A stretch of DNA of 64,000 bases from Campylobacter showae (GTDB lineage: Bacteria > Campylobacterota > Campylobacteria > Campylobacterales > Campylobacteraceae): NCBI RefSeq assembly GCF_004803815.1, contig NZ_CP012544.1, forward strand, positions 62,001 through 126,000, in the 5' to 3' direction. Positions within the stretch are counted from its first letter, which is position 1, and the number at the start of each line of letters is the position of its first letter. Both the position numbers and the translations under genes were made by a program. The notes beneath the pieces were generated by a model. That model made no database searches and was not told the origin of the DNA. It saw only the letters and a list, made by a program, of their open reading frames with translations. Positions 1 through 8,177 of this stretch are shown piece by piece.

Positions 1-621
1 AAACCGGCTAAAAAGCTAAGCGTACAGGATCTAAAAACCGCTCTTAGATCCCACTACGACGGCACTGCGTACGATAACTACGCGAGCAAAGACGAAAATC
101 AAAAAAATATTTACCGCGCCGTGAGCGTCTTTAGAACCTACGAGTCGCACGTGATGCAGGTGCGCCCGTGGCTACCGCAAGAGATCGGCAGAGTGACATA
201 CGTGGCGCTTGGCATGTCTGATCTTGGCGTTTATTTGCCGTATTACTACGGGCTCGACAAATTTATCGACGGCTACGACAAAGGCTCGTATAAGGCCGAC
301 GACGAGTCGATCTACTGGACGTATAGAAAGCTACAAACTCTCGTGATGATGGATTACGATAAGTATTCGCCGGTCGTAAAAAAGGCATACAAGGAGTTTG
401 AGGACGCGCTCGCGGTCAAACAGGCCAAATTTGAAGACGAATACGTCAAACTCTACAAAAAAGACAAAGCCAAAGCAAACAAGCTGCTAAACGAATTTTC
501 GACAAATATGATGAAGGATGCCAAGGCTCTAACGCAAAATTTGACGAACGAAATCTTTACGATGCTAACTGATGACACCGACGCCAAGCTAAAATCGCTA
601 AACAAAGGCAAAAAAGACTAG
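1..621 (+). CDS. C69-family dipeptidase, C-terminal part (5' end outside window)
   Basis: The reading frame is open from base 1 and ends at TAG 619-621, giving 206 residues of a longer protein. The text around residues 40-70 (FRTYESHVMQVRPWLP, then GRVTYVALGMSDLGVYLPYY) resembles the C-terminal half of peptidase family C69 dipeptidases, Ntn-type hydrolases that cleave dipeptides. The catalytic N-terminal Cys would lie upstream of the window and cannot be checked. The last 80 residues are Lys-rich and helical. The first ATG-like start inside the window (GTG 121) is internal, not the real start. Family assignment is from recalled motif resemblance. Confidence 0.75.
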   Translation, partial: KPAKKLSVQDLKTALRSHYDGTAYDNYASKDENQKNIYRAVSVFRTYESHVMQVRPWLPQEIGRVTYVALGMSDLGVYLPYYYGLDKFIDGYDKGSYKADDESIYWTYRKLQTLVMMDYDKYSPVVKKAYKEFEDALAVKQAKFEDEYVKLYKKDKAKANKLLNEFSTNMMKDAKALTQNLTNEIFTMLTDDTDAKLKSLNKGKKD

Positions 622-682
622 GCAAATTTAAGAGGCGGGCTGGGGCCTGCCTCAAATTTAGCCCGAATTTGATAAAAACTTC

Positions 683-711
683 TTGATTTATTTTTTAAAA
701 ATCTTTATAAT
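683..711 (+). promoter_or_regulatory. sigma70-type promoter of the metE leader
   Basis: TTGATT at 683-688 and a perfect TATAAT at 706-711 are separated by 17 bases. This predicts a transcript start near 718, about 28 bases before a mini-ORF and about 360 bases before metE, so metE would have an unusually long leader. Confidence 0.6.
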
Positions 712-745
712 ACGGCACAAATTTGACCCCAAAAGGATGAGCTTA

Positions 746-775
746 ATGCCTTGCCCCATGCCTGAGACTCTTTAA
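746..775 (+). CDS. Putative 9-residue leader peptide upstream of metE
   Basis: ATG 746 to TAA 773-775 encodes MPCPMPETL. An AAGGA ribosome binding site lies at 733-737, eight bases before the ATG, and the promoter at 683-711 fits a start just upstream. Two Met, one Cys and three Pro codons sit ahead of a methionine synthase gene, which fits a translated sensor of sulfur amino-acid or charged-tRNA supply (inference). A leader of 305 nt separates its stop from metE, and hairpins lie at 985-998 and 1011-1026. It could also be a chance ORF; the ribosome binding site and position argue against that. Confidence 0.45.
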   Translation: MPCPMPETL

Positions 776-984
776 TCTTAGCAAAAAAACTGCAAACGAC
801 TTTAAAAAAACAGCCGAATTTTTAAATAATTTCACGTTTTTAAACATTAATATAAATTTATTTCTATCGCCGCGCAGGGCGCATTGTAATTGTATTTTTA
901 AAAACAAAGCGAAGCAGCGTCTGAAATTTGGACGAAATTTGTTTAGTAGAGTTTTTTATAAATTTTATTTTAGTTTGAGAAAAT

Positions 985-1026
985 CGGGTTGCCACCCGCC
1001 GTTTCTAAGCTCGCTCTTTTGAGCGA
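985..1026 (+). promoter_or_regulatory. Hairpins in the metE leader
   Basis: Two short stems precede metE: CGGGT-TGCC-ACCCG at 985-998 and TCGCTC-TTTT-GAGCGA at 1011-1026, the second followed by CTTTG. The second resembles a weak intrinsic terminator, so the pair could serve as an attenuator for the mini-ORF at 746-775. I could not match the leader to a known riboswitch class by eye. Confidence 0.35.
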
Positions 1027-1080
1027 CTTTGAATAAGCTTAAAATTTAAAAATAAAAAATCAAAATTTAAAGGAATCAAA

Positions 1081-3354
1081 ATGATAAAAAGTTATGTTAC
1101 GGGTTTCCCACGAATCGGAGAAAAAAGAGAGCTAAAACGCGCACTTGAAGGCCTTTGGGCCGGCAAAGAGGGCTTTAGCGAGGAGAATTTGCTAAGCGTC
1201 GCTAAAACGCTAAAAAACAGACACTGGCAATACCAAAAAGACGCCGAAATTTCGGCCATCAGCGTAAATGATTTTTCGTTTTACGATTTGATGCTTGATA
1301 GCATCGTCGCGTTTGGCGCCGTACCGCCTAGATTTGCAAATTTGAGCGGACGAGAGCAGTATTTTGCCTGCGCGCGCGGTAACAAAACCGGCGTAGCGAT
1401 GGAGATGACGAAGTGGTTTAACACAAACTACCACTACATCGTGCCTGAGCTTAGCGCCGAGACGACTTTTAAGCTAGACGCGTCAAAAATCCTTGCCGAA
1501 TACGAAGAAGCAAAGGCTGCTGGCGTAAAAGGCAAGGTAAATTTGATCGGACCTATCACATTTTTGGCGCTTTCAAAGACCACCGACGGCAGCTGCCCGT
1601 TTAAAAATCTAAACGCTCTAGTTGCCGAATACAAAAAGCTTCTTGAGCTACTTTCGACGCTTGACGATGAGGTTTTAGTGCAGTTTGACGAGCCGATTTT
1701 TGCGACCGATAAAAACGAAGAAAACCTGCTTAGCGTCATCGGCAAGGTATATAACGAGCTAGTCGAAGCGGCCGGCAACGTAAAAGTCGTGTTTATGACG
1801 TATTTCGAGCACGCGCTAAAAGCGGTCGCCGAGGTAGCCAAAACTAAAATTTACGGTATCGGACTTGATTTCATTCACGGAAAAAGAAATTTCGAAGCGC
1901 TTGAAACTATCAAAAACAGCCACTTAACGCTATTTGCTGGCGTCATCGACGGACGAAATATCTGGAAAAGCAACATCGACGAAAAGGTAAATTTAGTCCG
2001 CGAAATCAGCGAAAAAATCGGCGGCAAAGATTTCTACGTCGGACCTAGCTGCTCGCTGCTTCACGTGCCTTATGCCCTAAAATACGAAGAAAAACTAAAC
2101 TCCGAGGTCAAAAGCTGGCTGAGCTTTGCCGTAGAAAAACTAGACGAGATCAAAATCATAACCAAACTAGCTAACGGCGTAGCGCTAAACGCGGTGGAGA
2201 GCAAAATTTACGAAGAAAACAAAGCTGCGGTTAAAACGCGCGCAACGTCAAATTTGATCCACTCGTCAAGTGTGCAAAACCGCGTGAAAAATCTAGTCAA
2301 ATTTGAGCGCGAAGATAAATTTGAAGATCGTATCAAAATCCAACGCGAAAGCCTAAACTACGGCATCTTGCCGACTACGACGATAGGTAGTTTCCCGCAA
2401 ACCGTCGAGCTAAGAGTGCTTCGCCAAAACTTCAAAAAAGGCGAGATCGACGCAGCCGCTTATGAAGCCGGTATCAAAAAATACATCGACGACTGCGTCA
2501 AATTTCAAGAAGATATCGGCCTAGACGTACTAGTTCACGGCGAGCCTGAGCGAAACGACATGGTCGAGTATTTCGGCGAGCAGATCGAAGGGTATGCATT
2601 TAGCGAAAACGGCTGGGTGCAAAGCTACGGCAGCCGCTGCGTGAAACCGCCTCTACTTTTCGGCGACGTGAGCCGCCCAAAAGCGATGACGGTCGAGTGG
2701 ATGAAATACGCGCAAAGCCGCACTAATCGCATAATGAAGGGCATGCTAACTGGGCCTGTAACCATGCTAAACTGGAGCTTCGTGCGCGACGACCTGCCTC
2801 GCAGCGAGGTGGCTAAGCAGCTTGCGCTTTGCATATTTGACGAGATCGCAGACCTGCAAAATGCCGGCATCCGCATCATCCAAGTGGACGAAGCTGCATT
2901 TAAAGAGGGCTATCCGCTACGCGCCGAAAACATCCCCGCGTACGAGAAATTCGCGGTCGATTGCTTTAAGCTCTCCGTTAGCTCGGCCGAGCCTAAAACG
3001 CAGATCCACACGCATATGTGCTACTCCGAGTTCAACGATATCATCAAGACCATCGAGGCGATGGACGCCGATGTCATCAGCATCGAGACTGCTCGCAGCG
3101 GCAACGAACTGTTAAAGATCTTTAAATCCGTCGGCTACAAACAAGAAGTCGGCCCAGGCGTATACGACATCCACAGCCCGCGGGTTCCTAGCACCGACGA
3201 GATCGTGCGCCAGATCCGCGCGCTGCTCGAGGTTCTGCCTAAAGAACAGCTCTGGATCAACCCGGACTGCGGCCTAAAAACGCGCAAATGGGAAGAGGTC
3301 GAGCCGAGCCTAAAAAATATGGTCGAAGCTGTCAAAATCGTAAGAAATTCATAA
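1081..3354 (+). CDS. metE: Cobalamin-independent methionine synthase MetE
   Basis: A 757-residue protein, the usual MetE length. It transfers the methyl group of 5-methyltetrahydropteroyl-triglutamate to homocysteine in the last step of methionine synthesis in the cytoplasm. The zinc ligands are in place: His645 and Cys647 (IHTHMCYSEF), Glu669 (VISIETARSG) and Cys730 (INPDCGLKTRKW), each four positions after the E. coli ligands 641/643/665/726 as recalled. The N-terminus has the family start YVTGFPRIGEKRELK. A clear AAAGGA lies upstream of ATG 1081. The long leader with a Met/Cys mini-ORF suggests regulation by sulfur amino-acid supply. A MetF-like gene follows on the same strand. Confidence 0.97.
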   Translation: MIKSYVTGFPRIGEKRELKRALEGLWAGKEGFSEENLLSVAKTLKNRHWQYQKDAEISAISVNDFSFYDLMLDSIVAFGAVPPRFANLSGREQYFACARGNKTGVAMEMTKWFNTNYHYIVPELSAETTFKLDASKILAEYEEAKAAGVKGKVNLIGPITFLALSKTTDGSCPFKNLNALVAEYKKLLELLSTLDDEVLVQFDEPIFATDKNEENLLSVIGKVYNELVEAAGNVKVVFMTYFEHALKAVAEVAKTKIYGIGLDFIHGKRNFEALETIKNSHLTLFAGVIDGRNIWKSNIDEKVNLVREISEKIGGKDFYVGPSCSLLHVPYALKYEEKLNSEVKSWLSFAVEKLDEIKIITKLANGVALNAVESKIYEENKAAVKTRATSNLIHSSSVQNRVKNLVKFEREDKFEDRIKIQRESLNYGILPTTTIGSFPQTVELRVLRQNFKKGEIDAAAYEAGIKKYIDDCVKFQEDIGLDVLVHGEPERNDMVEYFGEQIEGYAFSENGWVQSYGSRCVKPPLLFGDVSRPKAMTVEWMKYAQSRTNRIMKGMLTGPVTMLNWSFVRDDLPRSEVAKQLALCIFDEIADLQNAGIRIIQVDEAAFKEGYPLRAENIPAYEKFAVDCFKLSVSSAEPKTQIHTHMCYSEFNDIIKTIEAMDADVISIETARSGNELLKIFKSVGYKQEVGPGVYDIHSPRVPSTDEIVRQIRALLEVLPKEQLWINPDCGLKTRKWEEVEPSLKNMVEAVKIVRNS

Positions 3355-3381
3355 TTTAGCCGCTTGTGACTCGGCTAAATT
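3353..3381 (+). terminator. Hairpin terminator candidate after metE
   Basis: A perfect 10-bp stem, AATTTAGCCG (3353-3362) with CGGCTAAATT (3372-3381), overlaps the metE stop codon. Only a short T stretch follows, so termination may be partial and the downstream MetF-like gene could still be co-transcribed. Confidence 0.45.
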
Positions 3382-3581
3382 TGCCGCTTTTGCCGCTTAA
3401 ATTTGCGGTGAGAGCGGCTTTTGTCCGCTAAATTTTGGGCGATGATTTTTAAAACCCGCTCAAATTTGACACGGAGCAAATTTGTCGGTCGCGGCTAATA
3501 ATTTATCCTGCGCACGCGCCGTCGCAGTGTAAATTTAACCGCAAACGGCGCGGTTTTCTACATTTTAAATTTGGAAATTTC

Positions 3582-4463
3582 ATGCTAAAAGAAAAAATTT
3601 TAAACAAAGAAAAGGGGCTCGTACTCTACGGACTAACGCCGCCCAAGGCCGAATTTGAGGAGTCCAAGCTGCGCGACATCTCGGATCGCTGGACGGGTAG
3701 GATAGAGGGTATAAATGCTGACGGACTCGTGCTTTACGAGGTGCAAGACGAGAGCGAGAGAAACGATAGCGAGCGGACATTCGAGTTTAGCGGAACGTTA
3801 AGCCCCGAAATTTACTACCGAGACTACCTAAGCGTCGCGACTCCGAGCGTCTTTTACCGCGTGGCTAGCGGCTACAACGAGGACGCATTTCGCGCGGCTC
3901 TAGCGGCTCAAAGCTCAAATCTAAACGTGCTTGTGGGAGCTACGTCTAGCTCGCAAAAAGTGCGGCTAAATTTGGCTCGCGCGTACGAGATCGCGGGCGA
4001 ATTTGAAAATTTAGCCGTCGGCGGAGTGTGTATCGCCGAACGTCACGCTAAAAAGGGCGACGAACCGCAAAGAATGCGCGAAAAGATCGCGGCGGGAGCG
4101 AAGTTTTTCATCTCGCAGGCGATTTTTGACGCGCAGATGACGCGTAAGTTTTTGGAAGACTGCGCGGCCGCAAAGATAACCGAGCCGATATTTCTCACGT
4201 TTTCTACGGCAGGCAATCCAAAAACGCTGGAGTTTATCAAATGGCTGGGCGTTAGCGTGCCTAGCTCGGTCGAAGATCGGCTAAACGCCAGTGAGGACTA
4301 TCTGGCGCAAAGTTGCGAGATCATCAAAGAAATTTGGCGCGAGTTAAAGCAATTCGGCGACGAAAACGGGCTAAATTTGAGCGCAAACATCGAAAGCGTG
4401 ATGGCAAAGCGCGCCGAGATCGAGGCGAGCCTGGAGCTAGCTCGCGAGTTTAGGTCGCTTTAA
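3582..4463 (+). CDS. MetF-like methylenetetrahydrofolate reductase family protein
   Basis: A 293-residue protein of MTHFR size. The C-terminus (NIESVMAKRAEIEASLELA) matches the GINVESVSGYKEEIEAS-type ending of MetF, and the N-terminus has YGLTPPKAEF and DGLVLYEVQDESERND, the form seen in the widespread divergent MetF-like group. True MetF would make the 5-methyl-THF used by MetE just upstream, which fits the pairing. One oddity is that E. coli MetF has a catalytic Glu in FEFFPP, while the aligned stretch here reads LYGLTPP without it (alignment by eye). It may therefore be a MetF relative with altered chemistry. The ribosome binding site before ATG 3582 is weak (TTGGAAATTTC). Confidence 0.7.
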   Translation: MLKEKILNKEKGLVLYGLTPPKAEFEESKLRDISDRWTGRIEGINADGLVLYEVQDESERNDSERTFEFSGTLSPEIYYRDYLSVATPSVFYRVASGYNEDAFRAALAAQSSNLNVLVGATSSSQKVRLNLARAYEIAGEFENLAVGGVCIAERHAKKGDEPQRMREKIAAGAKFFISQAIFDAQMTRKFLEDCAAAKITEPIFLTFSTAGNPKTLEFIKWLGVSVPSSVEDRLNASEDYLAQSCEIIKEIWRELKQFGDENGLNLSANIESVMAKRAEIEASLELAREFRSL

Positions 4464-4869
4464 GACAAGCGCGGCGGTAAATTCGAGCGACAAGCGCGCG
4501 AAATTTAGGCGTTAAGGTTGCGCCGCAAAGTAAATTTTGCCCTTGCGCAGGTTTGTTTAATTTTAGATGCTTTTGCCCAAATCCTAAATTTCCGTAAGGC
4601 GCTACATTTGAAAGAGTGAAATTTAAACGAAAAGGGACGGCAATCTCGAGAAAAAGGAGCACGGATCGTTTAAATTTGCAGACAATCGGAACGAAACAAA
4701 GCGGCGGACGGCTTAAATTTAAGCAAAAATGCGAGATAAAAAAGCGGAGTAAATTTGAGCGCAAATGCGGACCGCGCGGCCTGGATTTAATTGCCGCACC
4801 GAAATTTAACCATACCCGGCGGCTTTAGTTTACGAGCTAACAAGCCGTAAAATAAGCAGCCAAACGCGT
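4464..4869. other. Intergenic stretch without a supported gene
   Basis: About 400 bases rich in AAATTTA/AAATTTG words. Short open frames exist on both strands but have no ribosome binding site, no protein-like composition and no family match. I see no hairpin with a T tract here. Confidence 0.5.
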
Positions 4870-4881
4870 AAAGGAGTTAAA

Positions 4882-5883
4882 ACGGAGACTTTATTTACCT
4901 TTATTTTTGTCGGTGCCATAGCCGTGCTTTTCGCGCTTCCTGCTGCTTCTAATCTTTTTGCGGCCTTAGGCGAAAAACCCGCCCGAAATTTAAGCAAGAA
5001 CGCTCAAAGCTCAGCCCAAAGCGAGCTTACCGCCGAGTTAAGCGAGCTGGAAAACGAGCGTGTAAATTTAGTAGCCGCCGTCAAAAAGGCAACTCTTATC
5101 GCCCTTGCGTTAGGCGTTTGCGTGGGCGCGGCGATAGCGTATCTTTTAGACGCGATTTTCGGTGCGGCGATAGGCGCGCTTGCTTATACTTTTACGACGA
5201 TGCTCATTACCGCATCAAAAAGGCGCGAATTTAGGACGAATTTTAAGCGTCAGATCGTAGAAAATATCGTAAAAAAGCACGGGCTTAGCTACGATAAAGA
5301 TCGCGGGCTAGGGCTTGATGATTTTTTTACGATTTACGATTGCAGGGTCGATGAGTGGCATAGCGAGGATCTCGTTGAGGGCGATATAGATGGCGTTAGC
5401 GTCAAATTTAGCGACTTTTACGCGGCCAAAAAGGTGAAAAAGAAAAACGGCACCGAGACGGTCGTGCAGTTTCAAGGCGTGCTTTTTAAGGCGGATTTTA
5501 ATAAAAAGCTAAGCTCCATAACGCAAATCGCGCACGTAAATTCGCGAAATTTAGCGGTTTGCGGACAGAAGGCAAATATGGACGACGCAAGATTTGAGGA
5601 GATATTTGACGTCTATACGACCGATCAGATCGGCGCTAGATACGCGCTTAGCCCGGCGCTGATGGAAAATTTTACTCAGCTTTGCCTAAGACTAGACGCA
5701 CCTGTAAACGCTGTTTTAAGGGATAGCCAAATCTTTATCGCCGTAGAGACCTGGCGCGACGACTTTGAGCCAGATATCCGCAAATCGCTAATAAACAACG
5801 AAACCATAGCGCTTTACGAGAGCGAGATAGCAAGCTTTGCTCAGATAGTAAAAGAGTTAAATTTAAACCGCAAAATTTGGTAA
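4882..5883 (+). CDS. DUF3137-like membrane protein, probable ACG (mutated ATG) start
   Basis: The frame encodes about 333 residues: an N-terminal hydrophobic segment, a coiled stretch (ELSELENERVNLVAAVKKA), two more membrane helices (LIALALGVCVGAAIAYLL and AIGALAYTFTTMLI), then a soluble domain of about 200 residues resembling DUF3137 proteins. No ATG opens the frame. A strong AAAGGAG at 4870-4876 lies five bases before ACG 4882-4884. Starting there gives METLFTFIFVGAIAVLFALP, an excellent signal anchor. The first conventional start, GTG 4924, has no ribosome binding site and cuts this helix. Function unknown. Confidence 0.65.
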   Translation, partial: TETLFTFIFVGAIAVLFALPAASNLFAALGEKPARNLSKNAQSSAQSELTAELSELENERVNLVAAVKKATLIALALGVCVGAAIAYLLDAIFGAAIGALAYTFTTMLITASKRREFRTNFKRQIVENIVKKHGLSYDKDRGLGLDDFFTIYDCRVDEWHSEDLVEGDIDGVSVKFSDFYAAKKVKKKNGTETVVQFQGVLFKADFNKKLSSITQIAHVNSRNLAVCGQKANMDDARFEEIFDVYTTDQIGARYALSPALMENFTQLCLRLDAPVNAVLRDSQIFIAVETWRDDFEPDIRKSLINNETIALYESEIASFAQIVKELNLNRKIW

Positions 5884-6003
5884 TTTTGAAATTTGGACGG
5901 CTTTGTGGCTCGCAGCTCAAATTTGAATGCAATGATAAAATTTTACGTAAATTTAATCACGATATAGCGTAAATATTTTCTAAACATCAAAGCGTTTTTG
6001 TAG

Positions 6004-6009
6004 TATAAT
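6004..6009 (+). promoter_or_regulatory. -10 element of the Sel1-like gene
   Basis: TATAAT 31 bases before the start codon at 6040, with AT-rich sequence and no clear -35, the usual Campylobacter sigma70 pattern. Confidence 0.5.
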
Positions 6010-6039
6010 CGCCTTACAAATCCACACAAAGGAGTCGTC

Positions 6040-6366
6040 ATGAAAAAGTTGATTTTCTCGATCTTTTTGACTTGTTTGGCATTGTCTTCGGCACAAGGCG
6101 GTCAAGAGTACGGCGATGGATTGAGAGCCGTATCCAGAGGAGAGTGGGCTAACGCGGTGCAGTATTTCACGGCAGCTTGTTATAACTATAATGATAACGA
6201 AGCGGGCTCTTGCAAAGAGCTTGGCGTGATATACGAGTACGGCAAGGGTGGTGCGGGTCCTCAGAGAGTGAAAAAAAATGACGCTCTCTCAAAGCAAGCT
6301 TACGCGCAATGCTGCAAAAAGAGCGGTGGCCTCATGAGAGAGTGCTGCAAAAAGGTCGGCAAGTAA
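6040..6366 (+). CDS. Secreted Cys-rich Sel1-repeat-like protein
   Basis: A 108-residue protein with a signal peptide (MKKLIFSIFLTCLALSSAQG) and one or two Sel1/TPR-like units around residues 25-90 (GDGLRAVSRGEWANAVQYFT, then CKELGVIYEYGKG). Its Cys residues occur in pairs, as in the Helicobacter cysteine-rich protein (Hcp) group, and probably form disulfides in the periplasm. An AAAGGAG lies before ATG 6040. It is a single-gene unit with a -10 at 6004 and a large hairpin at 6396-6447. Role unknown. A related small Cys-rich protein is at 36931-37332. Confidence 0.75.
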   Translation: MKKLIFSIFLTCLALSSAQGGQEYGDGLRAVSRGEWANAVQYFTAACYNYNDNEAGSCKELGVIYEYGKGGAGPQRVKKNDALSKQAYAQCCKKSGGLMRECCKKVGK

Positions 6367-6395
6367 TCGAGGTTTGTCCTGAACTCTAGCTTTAA

Positions 6396-6447
6396 GTATG
6401 CGGCCGCTTGTAAAGGCCGAATTTGACTTATCAAGCGGTTCGCATAC
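6396..6447 (+). terminator. Large stem-loop after the Sel1-like gene
   Basis: GTATGCG..CCGCTTG (6396-6410) pairs with CAAGCGG..CGCATAC (6432-6447) across a two-base mismatch, with a 21-base loop. AAAAATTATTGTTTT follows. It probably ends the 6040 transcript. Confidence 0.45.
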
Positions 6448-6586
6448 AAAAATTATTGTTTTATTGATTCTGGCTTAAATTTATCAAATTTTACTTCTTT
6501 GGTGTTGTAGTGCAGGTCTATTTTCATGAGGCTATAAATTTGTGTTCGAGCGACATTTTCTAAATTTGCTGAGCTTGTTTTGGATT

Positions 6587-6976
6587 TTATTCGGTCAAAT
6601 TTTGCTTGGCGGCCTGAAGGACTTTTTCTAGCTTTTTGTTATTTTTACCGTCTTTTTCGAGATATAGTCGCTGTTGTTCTTTTAGGGCTTTAAAAATTTG
6701 CGCTCGCTCTTTGCCGCTCGTTATTTCAAGCAACGCTTGTGCCCAGTTAGCAGGGTAACCAAAGCCGTATTCGCCTATGCCTGCAAGAGTTTTTTGCATT
6801 CGCTTGGCGTCATAGTTTAGATTGTGAATGGGGTAGGTCGGGATGATTTTTAGCGTTTCTCGCTCCGCTATTTCGCAGGAGATCAGTTCTTTTGCTAGCT
6901 CGATACGTATTTTTAAAATTTCTTTGATCTGATCGTTTGTGTAACGATTTGACTTGCTTGAATTTTCTTTTTGCAT
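6587..6976 (-). CDS. Hypothetical cytoplasmic protein, 129 aa
   Basis: A soluble, charged, helical protein without signal peptide or membrane segment. The N-terminus NRYTNDQIKEILKIRIELAK and the C-terminal Lys-rich helix suggest an all-helical fold. I recognise no family. It lies alone on the minus strand downstream of infC and the small gene at 7134-7493, 157 bases from the latter, so it may be transcribed separately. Confidence 0.55.
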   Translation of the reverse strand: MQKENSSKSNRYTNDQIKEILKIRIELAKELISCEIAERETLKIIPTYPIHNLNYDAKRMQKTLAGIGEYGFGYPANWAQALLEITSGKERAQIFKALKEQQRLYLEKDGKNNKKLEKVLQAAKQNLTE

Positions 6977-7133
6977 GATTATAAAATGCCTTAAAATTTA
7001 AAAACCGAGATCCAAAAGTAGATATTTGTCGTCAAATTTTGCTTTGCGTTTTGTCTGTTTTTATGATCTTGTCGGTTTGTGTAATTTTTATACCGCTTAT
7101 TTCTCGCAGTCCTTTGCGGTTAGCTCTACTTTA

Positions 7134-7493
7134 CTAAAAAGCGCGCCGTTTGGGTATACGGTAGTTCATTACGATACTTTTTGCTTTTTGTAGCACCATA
7201 AGGGTATTTTGATCAGAGCAAAAATCCTCCACCAAAAGCTCTTTCATGGTAGACGTAAATTCTTTTTTATATTCGTCCGAGATAGCTTCCCAGTCTACGT
7301 TTTGCGAGTTTTTAAAGACGTATTCATAGGCGATTATCTCGTCTTTGCAGCTTACTTCGGTAGCCTTTATGTTTTCATCTTCCATTTGATTTAACGCTGA
7401 TTTGCCGCCGATGACGGCTAGTCTTAGATACGGACTGCACTCGGCTCCGGCTAGAGCTAGAGCCAGCGCGCAAACGAGACAAACTTTTCTCAT
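7134..7493 (-). CDS. Hypothetical secreted protein, 119 aa
   Basis: The first 17 residues ([17 protein letters not shown]) are a signal peptide. The mature part has a few Cys residues (AECSPYL, SCKDE, DFCSDQ) that could pair in the periplasm. The start overlaps the infC stop by four bases (7490-7493), so it is translationally coupled to the translation factor gene and read from the same message. No family recognised. Confidence 0.65.
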   Translation of the reverse strand: MRKVCLVCALALALAGAECSPYLRLAVIGGKSALNQMEDENIKATEVSCKDEIIAYEYVFKNSQNVDWEAISDEYKKEFTSTMKELLVEDFCSDQNTLMVLQKAKSIVMNYRIPKRRAF

Positions 7494-8005
7494 CTCTTTG
7501 GCGTTACCAGCATATTGACGTAGCGGCCTTCTAGCAGCGGCTCTTTATCGCGGTCGGAGACGTCTTTTACCATCTCCCAGACTTTTTGTAGCATCGCGAC
7601 GCCCGCTTCTGGGTTGCTCATCTCGCGGCCTTTTAGAAATACGCGAAATTTGACGTGTTTGCCCTCTTCTAGAAACTCAAGCGCATGCTTGACTTTATAA
7701 TTTATGTCGTTTTGAGCGATTTTGACGGAGAGTTTGATCTCTTTTACTTCGATAGTTTTTTGCTTTTTCTTGGCCTCTTTTTGCTTTTTTTCCTGCTGGT
7801 AGCGGAATTTGCCGTAGTCCATTATCTTGCAAACGGGAGGTTTAGCATCAGGCGCGATTAGCACCAAATCAAGCCCCATTTTCTCGGCGATTTTCAAGGC
7901 CTCTACTCTTGGGATGACGCCGTATGCGGTGCCGTCGTCTCCCACGCATCTTACTTCGCTCGCTCTGATATCTTCGTTGAGCAACACTTCGTTTTCTTTA
8001 GCCAA
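7490..8005 (-). CDS. infC: Translation initiation factor IF-3, TTG start
   Basis: A 171-residue IF-3 with N-domain ([39 protein letters not shown]), the [15 protein letters not shown] linker and C-domain ([20 protein letters not shown]). IF-3 binds the 30S subunit and rejects poor start codons. The frame begins at TTG 8005, directly after an in-frame TAA, behind AAGGAAAAAACTAA, so no ATG start is possible. This parallels the AUU start of E. coli infC, which allows IF-3 to control its own synthesis (established for E. coli, inferred here). It lies 172 bases after thrS; rpmI and rplT do not follow. Confidence 0.96.
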   Translation of the reverse strand: MAKENEVLLNEDIRASEVRCVGDDGTAYGVIPRVEALKIAEKMGLDLVLIAPDAKPPVCKIMDYGKFRYQQEKKQKEAKKKQKTIEVKEIKLSVKIAQNDINYKVKHALEFLEEGKHVKFRVFLKGREMSNPEAGVAMLQKVWEMVKDVSDRDKEPLLEGRYVNMLVTPKR

Positions 8006-8177
8006 TTAGTTTTTTCCTTTAAGTTGAAATTTGTTGATTATATCCAAAAATATTGTGTTTTTATTGTATTTTTCGTAGAAATTTATTTCGCCGTGACAAT
8101 TTTTGCAGATTTTGGTAAAAGCCAGGCTTAGCATAAAGCCGCGCCTAGCTCAAATTTAGCGGATTTTAGTCCGTATT

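Noticed and set aside
622-1080. A known riboswitch (SAM or cobalamin type) upstream of metE
   Set aside because: I looked for conserved cores of these classes and found none by eye; the hairpins are short and simple.
4616-4828. Small basic frame in the gap after the MetF-like gene
   Set aside because: Low-complexity Lys/Arg-rich translation of AAATTT-rich DNA, no binding site.
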